Assembly: GCF_020179835.1 (NCBI RefSeq)
Contig: NZ_JAIUDA010000003.1
Span: forward strand, 186,001-250,000
Direction of reading: 5' to 3'
DNA length: 64,000 nt
Source: Pantoea sp. alder81
Lineage (GTDB): Bacteria > Pseudomonadota > Gammaproteobacteria > Enterobacterales > Enterobacteriaceae
The position numbers and the translations under genes are program-made. Numbering within the stretch: position 1 is the stretch's first letter; every line of letters starts with the position of its first letter. Below the pieces are notes generated by a model. That model searched no databases. It was given only the letters and a program-made list of their open reading frames with translations, and was not told the origin of the DNA. Shown in pieces: positions 1-7,955 of this stretch.

Positions 1-34
1 CTACTGAGGTTCCGCCGAATTTCAGCACTCGCAT
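1..34 (-). CDS. thrA: Aspartokinase I / homoserine dehydrogenase I, N-terminal fragment
   Basis: Only the first 11 codons are inside the window; the gene runs off the left edge. They read MRVLKFGGTSV, which is the N-terminus of the bifunctional ThrA, including the start of the KFGGTS nucleotide-binding motif of aspartokinases. The enzyme catalyses the first and third steps of threonine synthesis from aspartate. A clear ribosome-binding site (AGGAG, about 45-50) precedes the start. It lies just downstream of the thr leader peptide and attenuator, which supports the assignment despite the short length. Confidence 0.9.
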   Translation of the reverse strand, partial: MRVLKFGGTSV

Positions 35-61
35 GATTGAAGCTCTCCTGAATTTTTGCCG

Positions 62-98
62 AAAAAAAAGCCCGCACTGTTTAGGTGCGGGCTTTTTT
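62..98 (-). terminator. thr operon attenuator (rho-independent terminator)
   Basis: A G/C-rich stem (AGCCCGCAC paired with GTGCGGGCT around a 7-nt loop) is flanked by runs of A and T, so on the minus strand it ends in a U-tract. It sits between the thrL stop codon and thrA, the normal position of the thr attenuator. Family knowledge: the stem forms when charged tRNA-Thr and tRNA-Ile let the ribosome finish thrL. Confidence 0.92.
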
Positions 99-118
99 CT
101 TTGTTTTTCCTGTATGCG

Positions 119-190
119 TCAGCCCGCACCGTTACCTGTGGTAATGGTGGTGGTAATAATAATTGTGGTGTTCAGGCTGAGATTACGCAT
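119..190 (-). CDS. thrL: thr operon leader peptide
   Basis: This 23-codon frame starts MRNLSL and then has 11 consecutive Thr or Ile codons (residues 8-18, seven Thr and four Ile), ending GNGAG. That is the signature of the thr operon leader, whose ribosome stalls when charged tRNA-Thr or tRNA-Ile is scarce. It is followed by the attenuator and by thrA. The first seven residues differ from the E. coli peptide as I recall it, but the control codons are conserved. No strong Shine-Dalgarno sequence is visible before the ATG. Confidence 0.95.
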   Translation of the reverse strand: MRNLSLNTTIIITTTITTGNGAG

Positions 191-233
191 TTAGATTTTT
201 CTGTCTGTCTTTGTCTTGTCCGTCTGCCTTCCA

Positions 234-262
234 GAATTAAAGCAAAGGGCACGTTAAGTCAA
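234..262 (-). promoter_or_regulatory. Putative thr operon promoter
   Basis: On the minus strand a perfect five-of-six -35 (TTGACT, 257-262) is followed after 17 bp by TAATTC (234-239). This would start transcription about 35-40 nt before the thrL start codon. Placement upstream of thrL fits; the call rests on consensus match only. Confidence 0.6.
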
Positions 263-339
263 CGAATTTGTCTTAGCCACAGTTTAGCCACTGCTGCGCA
301 GAGTTCGGTTTCTGCGCACAAATCATATCGGGATCGTTC

Positions 340-367
340 GACAGATCGCCCTGTTTCCCGATCTGTC
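340..367. other. Strong hairpin between yjtD and the thr promoter
   Basis: GACAGATCG and CGATCTGTC form a perfect 9-bp stem around a 10-nt loop. It lies just downstream of the yjtD stop codon and upstream of the thr promoter. There is no T-tract, so it is either a weak or factor-dependent terminator for yjtD or a processing hairpin. Confidence 0.45.
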
Positions 368-391
368 ACTATTAAAACCGATATTCACCGA

Positions 392-1081
392 TTATTTATC
401 TATAAGTTTTTTTTCTACGTCGTGCAGCAGGCGATGCAGCATGGCGCTATCGCGCTGCTCAAGCAGGCCGATACGCTGATCGATCCAGTCCGCCATTTTG
501 GCATCATCGCTGACATCCAGCTTCACCAGTAGTTGATGGAAGCGTTCGCGCAGCGCCTGCAGCTGATGTTCGTTGGCCACTTCTTTCACTTCTGCCGCCA
601 CCTGATTCAGCGCCGACAGCTGATAGCAGTACACCATCACTGCCTGCCCCAGGTTGAGCGAAGGGTAATCATTGGCCATCGGAATGCCGGTCAGTAAATC
701 GACCTGATCCAGCTCTTCATTGGTTAAGCCACTGTCCTCACGTCCAAACACCAGCGCGATACGACTCAGCCACTGACGTTTCTCCTGCAGGATGGTTTCT
801 ACCTGTTCGGGCGTGGCGTAGTAGCGAAACTTCGCACGACTGCGTGCCGTGGTGGCGACCGAGAAATCGACATCGGCCAGCGCCTCACTCAGCGTGGCGT
901 AGGTTTTGACGTTATCAAGAATCTCCCCGGCACCGTGTGCAACGCGACGCGCAGCCGGGTCTTGCCAGGCGTCACTGGCGACAATGCGCAGTTCGCTAAA
1001 ACCCATGGTTTTCATGGCACGAGCGGCCGCGCCGATATTTTCCGGACGGGCGGGTGAGACTAGGATCAGGGGGAAATGCAT
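392..1081 (-). CDS. yjtD: tRNA/rRNA methyltransferase, SPOUT class, YjtD
   Basis: The 229-residue product matches YjtD of E. coli in length and throughout its sequence. SPOUT-class motifs are visible: the N-terminal SPARPENIGAAARAMKTMG segment, FGREDSGLTNEEL near residues 113-125, and PSLNLGQAVMVYCYQL near residues 140-155, which together form the trefoil-knot AdoMet site. It is a TrmJ paralogue; the substrate of YjtD itself is not established as far as I know. The gene lies between arcA and the thr operon, as in E. coli. It has its own start at an ATG preceded only by a weak ribosome-binding site. Confidence 0.93.
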   Translation of the reverse strand: MHFPLILVSPARPENIGAAARAMKTMGFSELRIVASDAWQDPAARRVAHGAGEILDNVKTYATLSEALADVDFSVATTARSRAKFRYYATPEQVETILQEKRQWLSRIALVFGREDSGLTNEELDQVDLLTGIPMANDYPSLNLGQAVMVYCYQLSALNQVAAEVKEVANEHQLQALRERFHQLLVKLDVSDDAKMADWIDQRIGLLEQRDSAMLHRLLHDVEKKLIDK

Positions 1082-1407
1082 GATTTTTCCATCGAACTGT
1101 TAACAACTCGCCCTATGTTGGCATGCAGTGGCAAAAATACCAACCGCAGGGGCAAGAGAAAATAAGATGTTAAGGATGTTAAAAGAGGATAAAAGCCATG
1201 GGGAGAAGATATTGTGGGATATAACTAAAATTTCCACGCTTATTTAATATAAATCTATTGTTTTTCATATTATTAAAATATTATTTCCTGCAGGTTTTAG
1301 TTTTACCGTTATGCAGCCAAAATGTAGCAAAAATGCTGCTTTTTGTGAGCTAAGCTGGCATTCCTGGAGAAGTTTTTCATAAAAGTGTTAACGTGCTACA
1401 CTTGCAT

Positions 1408-1421
1408 TTGATATAAGTCAA
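1408..1421 (+). promoter_or_regulatory. Candidate FNR site in the long arcA upstream region
   Basis: TTGAT-N4-GTCAA matches nine of ten positions of the FNR half-sites (TTGAT-N4-ATCAA). It lies 270 bp before arcA in a 609-bp gene-free stretch (1082-1690) that is A/T-rich between 1220 and 1330. FNR is known to activate arcA in E. coli, which fits. I see no convincing small gene or terminator in the rest of this stretch; the E. coli yjjY frame is not recognisable here. Confidence 0.55.
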
Positions 1422-1690
1422 CGAAGCGTTGTTTTTATGCTTATCGGTTGTTGTTGGTGCTGTTAGGTTGCTGTTAATACGGTTAGGATAAGCGCCATTC
1501 CGATACCCACGGGGCACGCAAATATTCATCCTGACTGGCTGAGCTAACACTGAAGTTGACATAGATGGATGGTGTATTCCGAAGATTATTTCGTACACCG
1601 GTTGCGTAAGGCACGCTGTTTTGATGAACAGTAAACGCAGCCATCGTACGCCCTGTTTTCGATTTGTTGGCAAATTTTAGGTAGCGAAAC

Positions 1691-2407
1691 ATGCAGACCC
1701 CGCACATTCTTATCGTTGAAGACGAACTGGTCACGCGTAACACCCTCAAAAGTATTTTTGAGGCGGAAGGTTACGTGGTCTATGAAGCCACCGACGGCGC
1801 CGAGATGCATCAGGTTTTGACGGAAAATGACGTCAATCTGGTGATCATGGATATCAACCTGCCAGGCAAAAACGGTTTGCTGCTGGCACGCGAATTGCGT
1901 GAACAAGCAAACGTTGCGCTGATGTTCCTGACGGGTCGTGATAATGAAGTGGATAAAATCCTCGGCCTGGAAATTGGCGCCGATGATTACATCACCAAGC
2001 CTTTCAACCCACGTGAGCTGACGATTCGTGCGCGCAACCTGTTATCGCGCACCATGAATCTGGCGATGCCGAGTGAAGAACGTCGCGCGGTTGAAAGCTA
2101 TCGCTTTAACGGCTGGGAGCTGGATATTAACAGCCGCTCATTGATCAGCCCGAACGGCGACCAATACAAACTGCCGCGCAGTGAGTTCCGCGCGATGCTG
2201 CACTTCTGCGAAAACCCGGGCAAGATTCAAACCCGTGGCGATTTGCTGAAGAAGATGACCGGTCGCGAGCTGAAGCCGCATGACCGTACCGTGGATGTCA
2301 CTATCCGCCGCATCCGTAAGCATTTCGAATCCACTCCGGACACGCCAGAAATCATCGCCACCATTCACGGTGAAGGTTACCGCTTCTGTGGTGAATTGCA
2401 GGATTAA
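1691..2407 (+). CDS. arcA: Aerobic respiration response regulator ArcA
   Basis: The 238-residue protein is full length and nearly identical to ArcA of E. coli. It has an N-terminal receiver domain (residues 5-118) with acidic pocket ED at 10-11, the phosphorylated Asp54 in VIMDINLPG, and a conserved Lys in the ITKPFNP segment. The C-terminal half (about 135-235) is an OmpR/PhoB winged-helix DNA-binding domain. ArcA is phosphorylated by the membrane sensor ArcB under oxygen limitation and represses respiratory genes. The gene is monocistronic, with its own terminator, and is transcribed away from yjtD. The ribosome-binding site is AGGTAG just upstream. Confidence 0.97.
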   Translation: MQTPHILIVEDELVTRNTLKSIFEAEGYVVYEATDGAEMHQVLTENDVNLVIMDINLPGKNGLLLARELREQANVALMFLTGRDNEVDKILGLEIGADDYITKPFNPRELTIRARNLLSRTMNLAMPSEERRAVESYRFNGWELDINSRSLISPNGDQYKLPRSEFRAMLHFCENPGKIQTRGDLLKKMTGRELKPHDRTVDVTIRRIRKHFESTPDTPEIIATIHGEGYRFCGELQD

Positions 2408-2426
2408 GTTTGCTGCAGTAAAAGAA

Positions 2427-2451
2427 AAACGCCCATCAGGGCGTTTTTTTT
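2427..2451 (+). terminator. Terminator after arcA, probably also serving creA
   Basis: ACGCCC-ATCA-GGGCGT is followed by eight T residues and preceded by an A-rich run, so it can work in both directions between the convergent arcA and creA genes. Confidence 0.9.
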
Positions 2452-2456
2452 ATGGC

Positions 2457-2930
2457 TTAATGCCACGGCATGATCGGCACCGCGCTCAGCGCATTCTTCG
2501 GCGAACCGTCCACCACTTTATCTGAGTAGCTTAAGTAAATCAGCGCATGGCGTTTCTGATCAAAGAAGCGCACCACCTGCAATTTTTTAAACACCAAAGA
2601 AGTGCGCTTTTGGAACACAACTTCACCCTGCGCCTTGCCTTGTGAAATTTTATCGCTAAGCTCTACAGGCCCAACCTGCTGGCAGGAGATGGCCGCGTCG
2701 GAAGTATCTTCCGCCAGACCTAATCCACCCTTAATCCCACCGGTTTTCGCCCGGCTGATATAACAGGTTACATTTTTTACGTCGGGGTCGTCGAAGGCTT
2801 CCACCACGATCTTATGGTCGGGGCCAAACATCTTGAAAACCGTGTCTACTGAGCCGATCTCCTCGGCCTGTACGCCCGCGCTGAAGATAGAAGTTGCAAG
2901 CGTGATTATAAGAAAGCGAGTTATTGTCAT
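2457..2930 (-). CDS. creA: CreA family periplasmic protein
   Basis: The 157-residue product is highly similar to CreA of E. coli, a DUF/CreA-family secreted protein of unknown biochemical role. I chose the ATG at 2930 and not an in-frame one 48 bp upstream, because it gives the E. coli length and a clean signal peptide ([14 protein letters not shown]...VQA, cleavage before EEIGS). Two Cys residues (about 59 and 86 of the precursor) could form a disulphide. In E. coli creA heads the creABCD operon, but here creB, creC and creD are absent and rob follows on the other strand, so only creA of that operon is retained. Confidence 0.92.
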   Translation of the reverse strand: MTITRFLIITLATSIFSAGVQAEEIGSVDTVFKMFGPDHKIVVEAFDDPDVKNVTCYISRAKTGGIKGGLGLAEDTSDAAISCQQVGPVELSDKISQGKAQGEVVFQKRTSLVFKKLQVVRFFDQKRHALIYLSYSDKVVDGSPKNALSAVPIMPWH

Positions 2931-3124
2931 TGAGTTACCATTGGCAATCGAATAGATGAGAATGTAATGTACTGTCAATCGAACCCGGAACCAAACCTAA
3001 ACGGGTGATAACCCGCATTGATTTAGCACAGCAGATTAATCATCAGCCCCCACGCGTTTGTGCATTTCGTGCTATTATTCGACGACTTCATAGTTGCGCC
3101 ACCAGAGAGTTATGAGGATGTTTT

Positions 3125-4006
3125 ATGGACCAAGCCGGTATCATTCGCGATTTGCTTGTCTGGCTGGAGAGCCATCTGGACCAACCCCTTTCACTCGATA
3201 ATGTTGCTCTGAAAGCGGGCTACTCCAAATGGCACCTGCAGCGCATGTTCAAGGAAGTGACGAGCCACGCCATCGGTGCTTACATCCGCGCGCGTCGTCT
3301 GTCGAAAGCCGCTGTGGCACTGCGCCTGACCAGCCGCCCGATCCTCGACATCGCTTTACAATATCGCTTCGATTCGCAGCAGACGTTTACCCGCGCGTTT
3401 AAAAAGCAGTTCAATCAAACGCCCGCCTGGTATCGTCGCTCATCGGAGTGGAACTCGTTCGGCATTCGCCCGCCGATTCGTCTTGACGATCACCACATGC
3501 CAGAGGCCACGTTTGTTACGCTGCCAGAAACGGTGCTGGTCGGACAAACGCAAAGTTACACCTGTACGCTGGAGCAGATTTCCAGTTACCGTGACGAAAT
3601 GCGTATCCACTTTTGGAAGCAGTTCCTGCTGGAAACCGATACCGTGCCACCGGTGCTGTATGGTTTGCATCAGGTACGTGCCAGCCATGAAAAGGATGAT
3701 GAGCAGGAGATCCTCTACACCACTGCGGTGCCTGCCGATCAACAAGCACTGAGCATGCAGTCAAATCAGAATGTGATTCTCGAAGCCGGAGATTACGTGC
3801 AGTTCACCTATAACGGCGCCCGTAGCGCGTTAGGTGAATTTATTCTGCTGCTGTACGGCACCTGTATGCCAACGCTGGGGCTGGTGCGTCGTCAGGGTCA
3901 GGATATCGAGCGCTTCTTTACCCACGGCGGTAAGAAACGCAGCGAGCCGCCAACGGAAATCCGTTGCGAATATCTGATTCCGATTCGCCCGCAGCAGAGT
4001 CGCTGA
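3125..4006 (+). CDS. rob: Right-origin-binding transcription factor Rob
   Basis: The 293-residue protein aligns along its length with Rob of E. coli (289 residues). Residues 1-110 form the AraC/XylS DNA-binding domain with two helix-turn-helix motifs (SLDNVALKAGYSKWHLQRMFK and the ILDIALQYRFDSQQTFTRAFKKQF region). Residues about 125-290 form a GyrI-like ligand-binding domain. Rob activates the mar/sox/rob regulon and responds to bile salts and fatty acids in E. coli. The start has GAGGA about 8 nt upstream. It is monocistronic with a strong terminator. Confidence 0.96.
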   Translation: MDQAGIIRDLLVWLESHLDQPLSLDNVALKAGYSKWHLQRMFKEVTSHAIGAYIRARRLSKAAVALRLTSRPILDIALQYRFDSQQTFTRAFKKQFNQTPAWYRRSSEWNSFGIRPPIRLDDHHMPEATFVTLPETVLVGQTQSYTCTLEQISSYRDEMRIHFWKQFLLETDTVPPVLYGLHQVRASHEKDDEQEILYTTAVPADQQALSMQSNQNVILEAGDYVQFTYNGARSALGEFILLLYGTCMPTLGLVRRQGQDIERFFTHGGKKRSEPPTEIRCEYLIPIRPQQSR

Positions 4007-4010
4007 TATG

Positions 4011-4037
4011 AAAATGCCGTCACGATGACGGCATTTT
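4011..4037 (+). terminator. Terminator after rob
   Basis: AAATGCCGTCA and TGACGGCATTT form a long stem with a 3-nt loop followed by a T-tract, five bases after the rob stop codon. Confidence 0.92.
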
Positions 4038-4057
4038 TTTGGCCTCAATAACGGCCG

Positions 4058-4178
4058 GTCGTCATAAATGACGACCCTACGATTTCACAGCGTGCGCATT
4101 TATCACGAACCCGCAATTTGACAGGGTGCGCGTTTGTCACGACCCCACGAATTCGTAGGGTGCGCATTCATGCGCACC
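4058..4178. repeat. Composite palindromic repeat cluster (REP/BIME-like)
   Basis: Two palindromes, GTCGTCAT-aa-ATGACGAC (4058-4075) and TGCGCAT-tc-ATGCGCA (4161-4176), face each other and carry the same 7-nt tag, CCCTACG next to the first and CGTAGGG next to the second. Between them are degenerate units containing TGCGC(A/G)TTT(A/G)TCACGA. The same tag-plus-palindrome design recurs between urtA and urtB. It lies between the 3' ends of rob and gpmB. Confidence 0.75.
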
Positions 4179-4193
4179 GATACCAGATAACAA

Positions 4194-4841
4194 TTAACGC
4201 TGTAATTCATCCAGCGCAGGCGCGTCCAGATGCGACACATCGCCTGCCGTCTCTACCACCCATCCCGCTGCCAGCCACGCGCTCTGTTGATGATCCACGC
4301 GTGATATGGAGCAGTTGCGCAGACGCAAACGACGTTCCGCATGCGCCGGTAAACCGAGCAGCGTGCTGACTAACACGCCCAGCGCCATACCGTGACTGAC
4401 AATCAGCGGACGGCTGCCCGCTGGCAGTTCCAGCAACGCGTTCAGCGCTTCGTGCATACGCGTCGCCATCTCCAGCATCGATTCACCGCCGGGAATACGA
4501 CCGCCTTCGGTGCCATCCACCAGCGTTTTACGCCAGCTCTCCTCTTCCGGCGTTAAGCCATCAAGGGGACGCTGTTCCAGACAGCCCATATTCAGCTCAC
4601 GCAAACGCGCATCAACCGTGACCGTACAGCCGCACGCATCTGCGATAATCTCTGCGGTGCGGCGCGTACGGCCTAAATCGCTGGCAATCACATGCGTGAT
4701 GCCCTGCGATTTCATCCGTTCACCGACTTGCTGAGCCTGTTGCTCACCTTTTTCCGTCAGCGGACTGTCGGATTGCCCTTGAATGCGTCGGGCCGCATTC
4801 CATACCGTTTCACCGTGACGAACAAGATAGACCTGTAGCAT
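4194..4841 (-). CDS. gpmB: Phosphoglycerate mutase-like histidine phosphatase GpmB
   Basis: The 215-residue product has the same length as GpmB of E. coli and closely similar sequence. It belongs to the histidine phosphatase superfamily: LVRHGETVWNA at residues 6-16 carries the catalytic His9, and VSHGMALGV near residue 149 carries the second active-site His. Family knowledge places GpmB as a probable phosphatase and not a strong mutase. It is convergent with rob and divergent from yjjX, with only 51 bp between the two start codons. Confidence 0.93.
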   Translation of the reverse strand: MLQVYLVRHGETVWNAARRIQGQSDSPLTEKGEQQAQQVGERMKSQGITHVIASDLGRTRRTAEIIADACGCTVTVDARLRELNMGCLEQRPLDGLTPEEESWRKTLVDGTEGGRIPGGESMLEMATRMHEALNALLELPAGSRPLIVSHGMALGVLVSTLLGLPAHAERRLRLRNCSISRVDHQQSAWLAAGWVVETAGDVSHLDAPALDELQR

Positions 4842-4892
4842 GCTTAATTTCCGTTATACTGCGACAAATTTGCCTTGAGGGTTCAAACAATT

Positions 4893-5411
4893 ATGTACCA
4901 CGTTGTCGCAGCCACCATCAACCCGGCAAAAATTCGCGCGATTGCTCAGGCGTTCAACGACGTCTTTGGCGAAGGATCCTGCCACATTGAAGGGGTCGAG
5001 GTCGAGAGCGGCGTTGCTGCTCAACCGTTAAGCGATGTCGAAACGCGAACTGGCGCACGTACCCGCGTGGCGAACGCGCGTCTGCTCCGCCCAGCGTCGG
5101 ATTTTTGGGTGGCGATCGAAGCCGGTATTGAAGGCGATTGCGCCTTTGCGTGGATGGTGATTGAAAACGCTCAGCAGCGCGGAGAATCCCGCTCTGCCAG
5201 TTTTACCTTGCCGCCGGTGGTGTTAACAGGCTTAGCCGCCGGGCACGAACTCGGTCACGAAATGGCACGCTTAACCGGCGTTGATAATATCAAACAGAAA
5301 GGCGGCGCTATCGGCGCGTTTACCAACGGTCTGTTGAGCCGCTCCAGCGTTTACCATCAGGCACTGATTCTGGCACTCTGCCCGTTCACCCATCCGCTGT
5401 ATCAGCAGTAG
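4893..5411 (+). CDS. yjjX: Inosine/xanthosine triphosphatase YjjX
   Basis: The 172-residue protein matches YjjX of E. coli, a non-canonical purine NTP phosphatase that removes ITP and XTP. The N-terminal [10 protein letters not shown] motif and the [12 protein letters not shown] segment (about residues 68-79) are the family hallmarks. I use the ATG at 4893 (MYHVVAA) because it matches the family start; an in-frame ATG 18 bp upstream would add six residues not found in relatives. GAGG at 4877-4880 is the likely ribosome-binding site. The stop codon abuts the trpR stop on the other strand. Confidence 0.93.
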   Translation: MYHVVAATINPAKIRAIAQAFNDVFGEGSCHIEGVEVESGVAAQPLSDVETRTGARTRVANARLLRPASDFWVAIEAGIEGDCAFAWMVIENAQQRGESRSASFTLPPVVLTGLAAGHELGHEMARLTGVDNIKQKGGAIGAFTNGLLSRSSVYHQALILALCPFTHPLYQQ

Positions 5412-5735
5412 TTAATGGCGGCCTAAGCGCGCTTCCAGCCAGCGTTTCAGCTCGGGAGGCGCTTCTTTCAAGCTGTTAGATCCACGCGTAATCGTGGCGA
5501 TACCGACGCCCAACTCATTCTTCAGCTCGCGCTGACTCATGTCGCCGTTCATTAGCTCTTCGATAATGCGCAGGCGTGTGCCAAACGCTTCACGTTCATC
5601 GGGCGTCATCATCAGTTGCAACAATGGCAACGACACGCCATCCGCGAAAGCGTTTTGCATTAACTCGATAAAACGCAGCCAGTTATCTTCAACAGGCTCA
5701 GCCGAATCTGGCTGGGAGGAAAGGGGTTGGCTCAT
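5412..5735 (-). CDS. trpR: Trp operon repressor TrpR
   Basis: The 107-residue product is the TrpR family all-helical dimer. The C-terminal half is nearly identical to E. coli TrpR: LTPDERE-like (here [12 protein letters not shown]), the helix-turn-helix [25 protein letters not shown], and the tryptophan-binding residues within them. The N-terminal 25 residues are divergent, as is usual. With tryptophan bound, TrpR represses trpEDCBA, aroH and its own gene; an operator lies just upstream. It is directly downstream of slt on the same strand and convergent with yjjX. Confidence 0.95.
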   Translation of the reverse strand: MSQPLSSQPDSAEPVEDNWLRFIELMQNAFADGVSLPLLQLMMTPDEREAFGTRLRIIEELMNGDMSQRELKNELGVGIATITRGSNSLKEAPPELKRWLEARLGRH

Positions 5736-5746
5736 GAAGGGCTTCC

Positions 5747-5764
5747 GTACTCATTGACGAGTAC
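5747..5764 (-). promoter_or_regulatory. trp operator controlling trpR
   Basis: GTACTCATTGACGAGTAC is a near-perfect palindrome matching the known trpR operator type (GTACT...AGTAC), and it is extended to CTTCCGTAC...GTACGGAAG. It lies 12 bp before the trpR start, in the 44 bp separating trpR from slt, so the promoter must overlap the end of slt. This is direct evidence for autoregulation. Confidence 0.88.
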
Positions 5765-5779
5765 GGAAGCATAACACAG

Positions 5780-7699
5780 CTAGTAACGGCGATTCCACTC
5801 ACCATCAGCGAGAATCTTATCCGGCTTGCCCATGAAGTAACGGTAGTAGGCATCATAGGCCAGTACGTTTTTCACGTAGCCGCGCGTTTCAGAGAACGGG
5901 ATGGTTTCGATAAACGCCACCGCATCCAGTTTGCCGCCGCTGTTGTTCAACCAGCTGCGCACCCTGCCCGGCCCGGCATTATACGCCGCCGAGGAGAAGA
6001 TGCGGTTCTGATCGAACTGCTGATAAACGTACTCCAGATACTGCGTACCAATCTGGATATTGGTCTGCGGATCCAGCAGCTGGCTGCTGTTCACATAGCC
6101 AGGGATGTTATACATCTTCACGGTGTGCGCCGCAGTCGCCGGCATCACCTGCATCAAACCGCTGGCACCGACCGGTGAGCGCGCCTTCGGATTCCACGCA
6201 CTTTCCTGGCGAGAGATCGCCATGGCATAGCTCTGCGGAATGCCTTTATCGCTGGTGTATTGCTGATAGAGATTACGCCACGCCAGCGGGAAGCGCTCTT
6301 TCAGGCTATCCCACATTTTGGCGGTAATGGTCGCCTGCACGCTAAGATCCCACCAGTCCTGCTCGTTGGCGTAACGGGCCAGCATCTGCTGCTGTGAATG
6401 GGTTTTGCTTGAGATCAGATTGGCCCATTCGCTGCGCGCCAGATTATCCAGTCCCCAGTACATCAGTTCACGCACGCGAGCCAGTTCGGGCCCCTGTACC
6501 ACCGCGTTGTCCGCCGCCGGAGCCTGATCGACCTGCAACGGATACTCCACGCCAAGACGCTGCGCCGCGACCATCGGATAGAAGCCACGCGCCTGCATCA
6601 GCTTACGCAGGATCTCGTCAGCCTCGTCTTTACGTCCCTGGGAAATCAACAAATCAGCCTGCCAGTATTGCCACTCATCTTTCTCTTTGGCTTCTACCGG
6701 TAAACGGGCAATCCAGGTGTTCAGCCCACGACGATCGTTCTGACTCAGCGCCAGACGCACACGACGTTCCACCAGCGCGGTGGATTCGCTGTTCATCACC
6801 ACCGCATCACGCCAGCGCGCCTGCTCGGAGGTCAGATCCGCGCCCATCATGCGCCACACCACGGTTTCCTTCAGATCCTGCTCTTCGGCCTGGCTCATTT
6901 TCTGTGCCTGCACCAGCTGCGGGATCATCATGCGCGCATTATCCATATCTTCACGCGCCACGCGGGCAAAGGCATAGCTGGTGGCCATCCGGGTGAAATC
7001 GGTCGGACCGAGGCTACTGGCAAACGTGGTCACGGTCTGCGGATTCTGCTGCAGCGCAATCAGCGCGCTGGAGGTGGTCTGGTAATCCGCCGGCAGCGTT
7101 TTGGCCAGATAATTCACCAGGCTGTCGTTACCGGCTTTCATCGCCAGACGAATACGTTCGAGGATGGTGATTGGTGACATTTGCCCGGAGGCTTGCCACA
7201 CCGAGAACAACTGATCGCAGTCATTCGGCAGCGCGGAACCGCGCAGCCAGATCGATTTCGCGCCATCAAACGCCGCCTGCTGCTGACCGGTGGCCCACTT
7301 GGCGTAATACCAGTTACAGCGCGCTTGCACCGGTTTCGGTTCATCCGAACTGAAGCTCAGCACGCCCGGCCAATCCTGACGGTGTGCCAGCACATTGACG
7401 AAACGGGTTGAAAGCGAACGCGCCGGTGGCAGCGTCGGGTATTGCTGAATAAAGTTCTTCACCGCCAGCGGCGTCTCTTGATCGAGATCCTGCGCCAGCA
7501 AACGGTATTGCAGATAAGGATAGAGCGGATAATCCTGCAGCGTTGGCATCAGCTGCGAGACCTGGTCCATTTGGTTATTATCCCAGGCTTGTTTGATTTG
7601 CGCATAGCGCTGTCGTTGTTGATCCAGCGAGTCGGCCCACACGCTGCCGGCCGTGCTGACCAGACAGATCCCTATCATCCAGTTACGCCACTTCTCCAC
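5780..7699 (-). CDS. slt: Soluble lytic murein transglycosylase Slt70
   Basis: The 639-residue product matches Slt of E. coli (645) along its whole length. It begins at GTG (AGGAG six bases upstream) with a signal peptide ending SVWA before DSLDQQRQRYAQ. Residues about 25-440 form the superhelical U and L domains; the C-terminal catalytic domain begins near 470 with SRQESAWNPKARSPVGASGL, containing the catalytic Glu, and continues with SAAYNAGPGRVR. The periplasmic enzyme cleaves glycan strands to 1,6-anhydromuropeptides. It ends 44 bp before trpR. Downstream synteny is conserved, but upstream ettA has been displaced by about 20 kb of inserted genes. Confidence 0.96.
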   Translation of the reverse strand: MEKWRNWMIGICLVSTAGSVWADSLDQQRQRYAQIKQAWDNNQMDQVSQLMPTLQDYPLYPYLQYRLLAQDLDQETPLAVKNFIQQYPTLPPARSLSTRFVNVLAHRQDWPGVLSFSSDEPKPVQARCNWYYAKWATGQQQAAFDGAKSIWLRGSALPNDCDQLFSVWQASGQMSPITILERIRLAMKAGNDSLVNYLAKTLPADYQTTSSALIALQQNPQTVTTFASSLGPTDFTRMATSYAFARVAREDMDNARMMIPQLVQAQKMSQAEEQDLKETVVWRMMGADLTSEQARWRDAVVMNSESTALVERRVRLALSQNDRRGLNTWIARLPVEAKEKDEWQYWQADLLISQGRKDEADEILRKLMQARGFYPMVAAQRLGVEYPLQVDQAPAADNAVVQGPELARVRELMYWGLDNLARSEWANLISSKTHSQQQMLARYANEQDWWDLSVQATITAKMWDSLKERFPLAWRNLYQQYTSDKGIPQSYAMAISRQESAWNPKARSPVGASGLMQVMPATAAHTVKMYNIPGYVNSSQLLDPQTNIQIGTQYLEYVYQQFDQNRIFSSAAYNAGPGRVRSWLNNSGGKLDAVAFIETIPFSETRGYVKNVLAYDAYYRYFMGKPDKILADGEWNRRY

Positions 7700-7920
7700 T
7701 CTGCTCTCCTCTTCGCTGCGATCCAGCTCATGCCAGACTTAACTCATGCTAACCAGGCCAACGGTCTCTTGCCATGTTCTTCACAAAATTTACTCAGGCG
7801 CACCGTGATTGCACACCGTCTGCGCCGTGGCTGTGCAAATTATCATCACAAAAACTTATGGTATATCAATTAGCTACAGCTATTCATTCACTTACAAAAA
7901 TGGCACGCGCTTTGCTCTGT

Positions 7921-7952
7921 TGAATTCCATCTTGTATACCAGTTGGAATTCA
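7921..7952 (+). promoter_or_regulatory. Candidate operator overlapping the allophanate hydrolase ribosome-binding site
   Basis: TGAATTCCA (7921-7929) and TGGAATTCA (7944-7952) are a perfect inverted repeat, and the sequence between them is centred on the hexamer GTATAC (7934-7939) at exactly the same dyad. In all, 14 of 16 positions per half-site are symmetric. GTATAC cores are common in operators of FCD-type GntR regulators, and such a regulator is encoded in this operon. The right arm contains the TTGGA ribosome-binding site and ends three bases before the start codon. The rest of the 256-bp slt intergenic region shows no clear riboswitch. Confidence 0.6.
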
Positions 7953-7955
7953 CTC

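Noticed and set aside
56-532. 158-codon plus-strand open frame at the left end
   Set aside because: It runs antisense through the thr attenuator, thrL and the end of yjtD; all three are well supported on the other strand.
7700-7955. Possible guanidine or other riboswitch before the allophanate hydrolase gene
   Set aside because: I see no conserved riboswitch core motifs; only the palindrome stands out.
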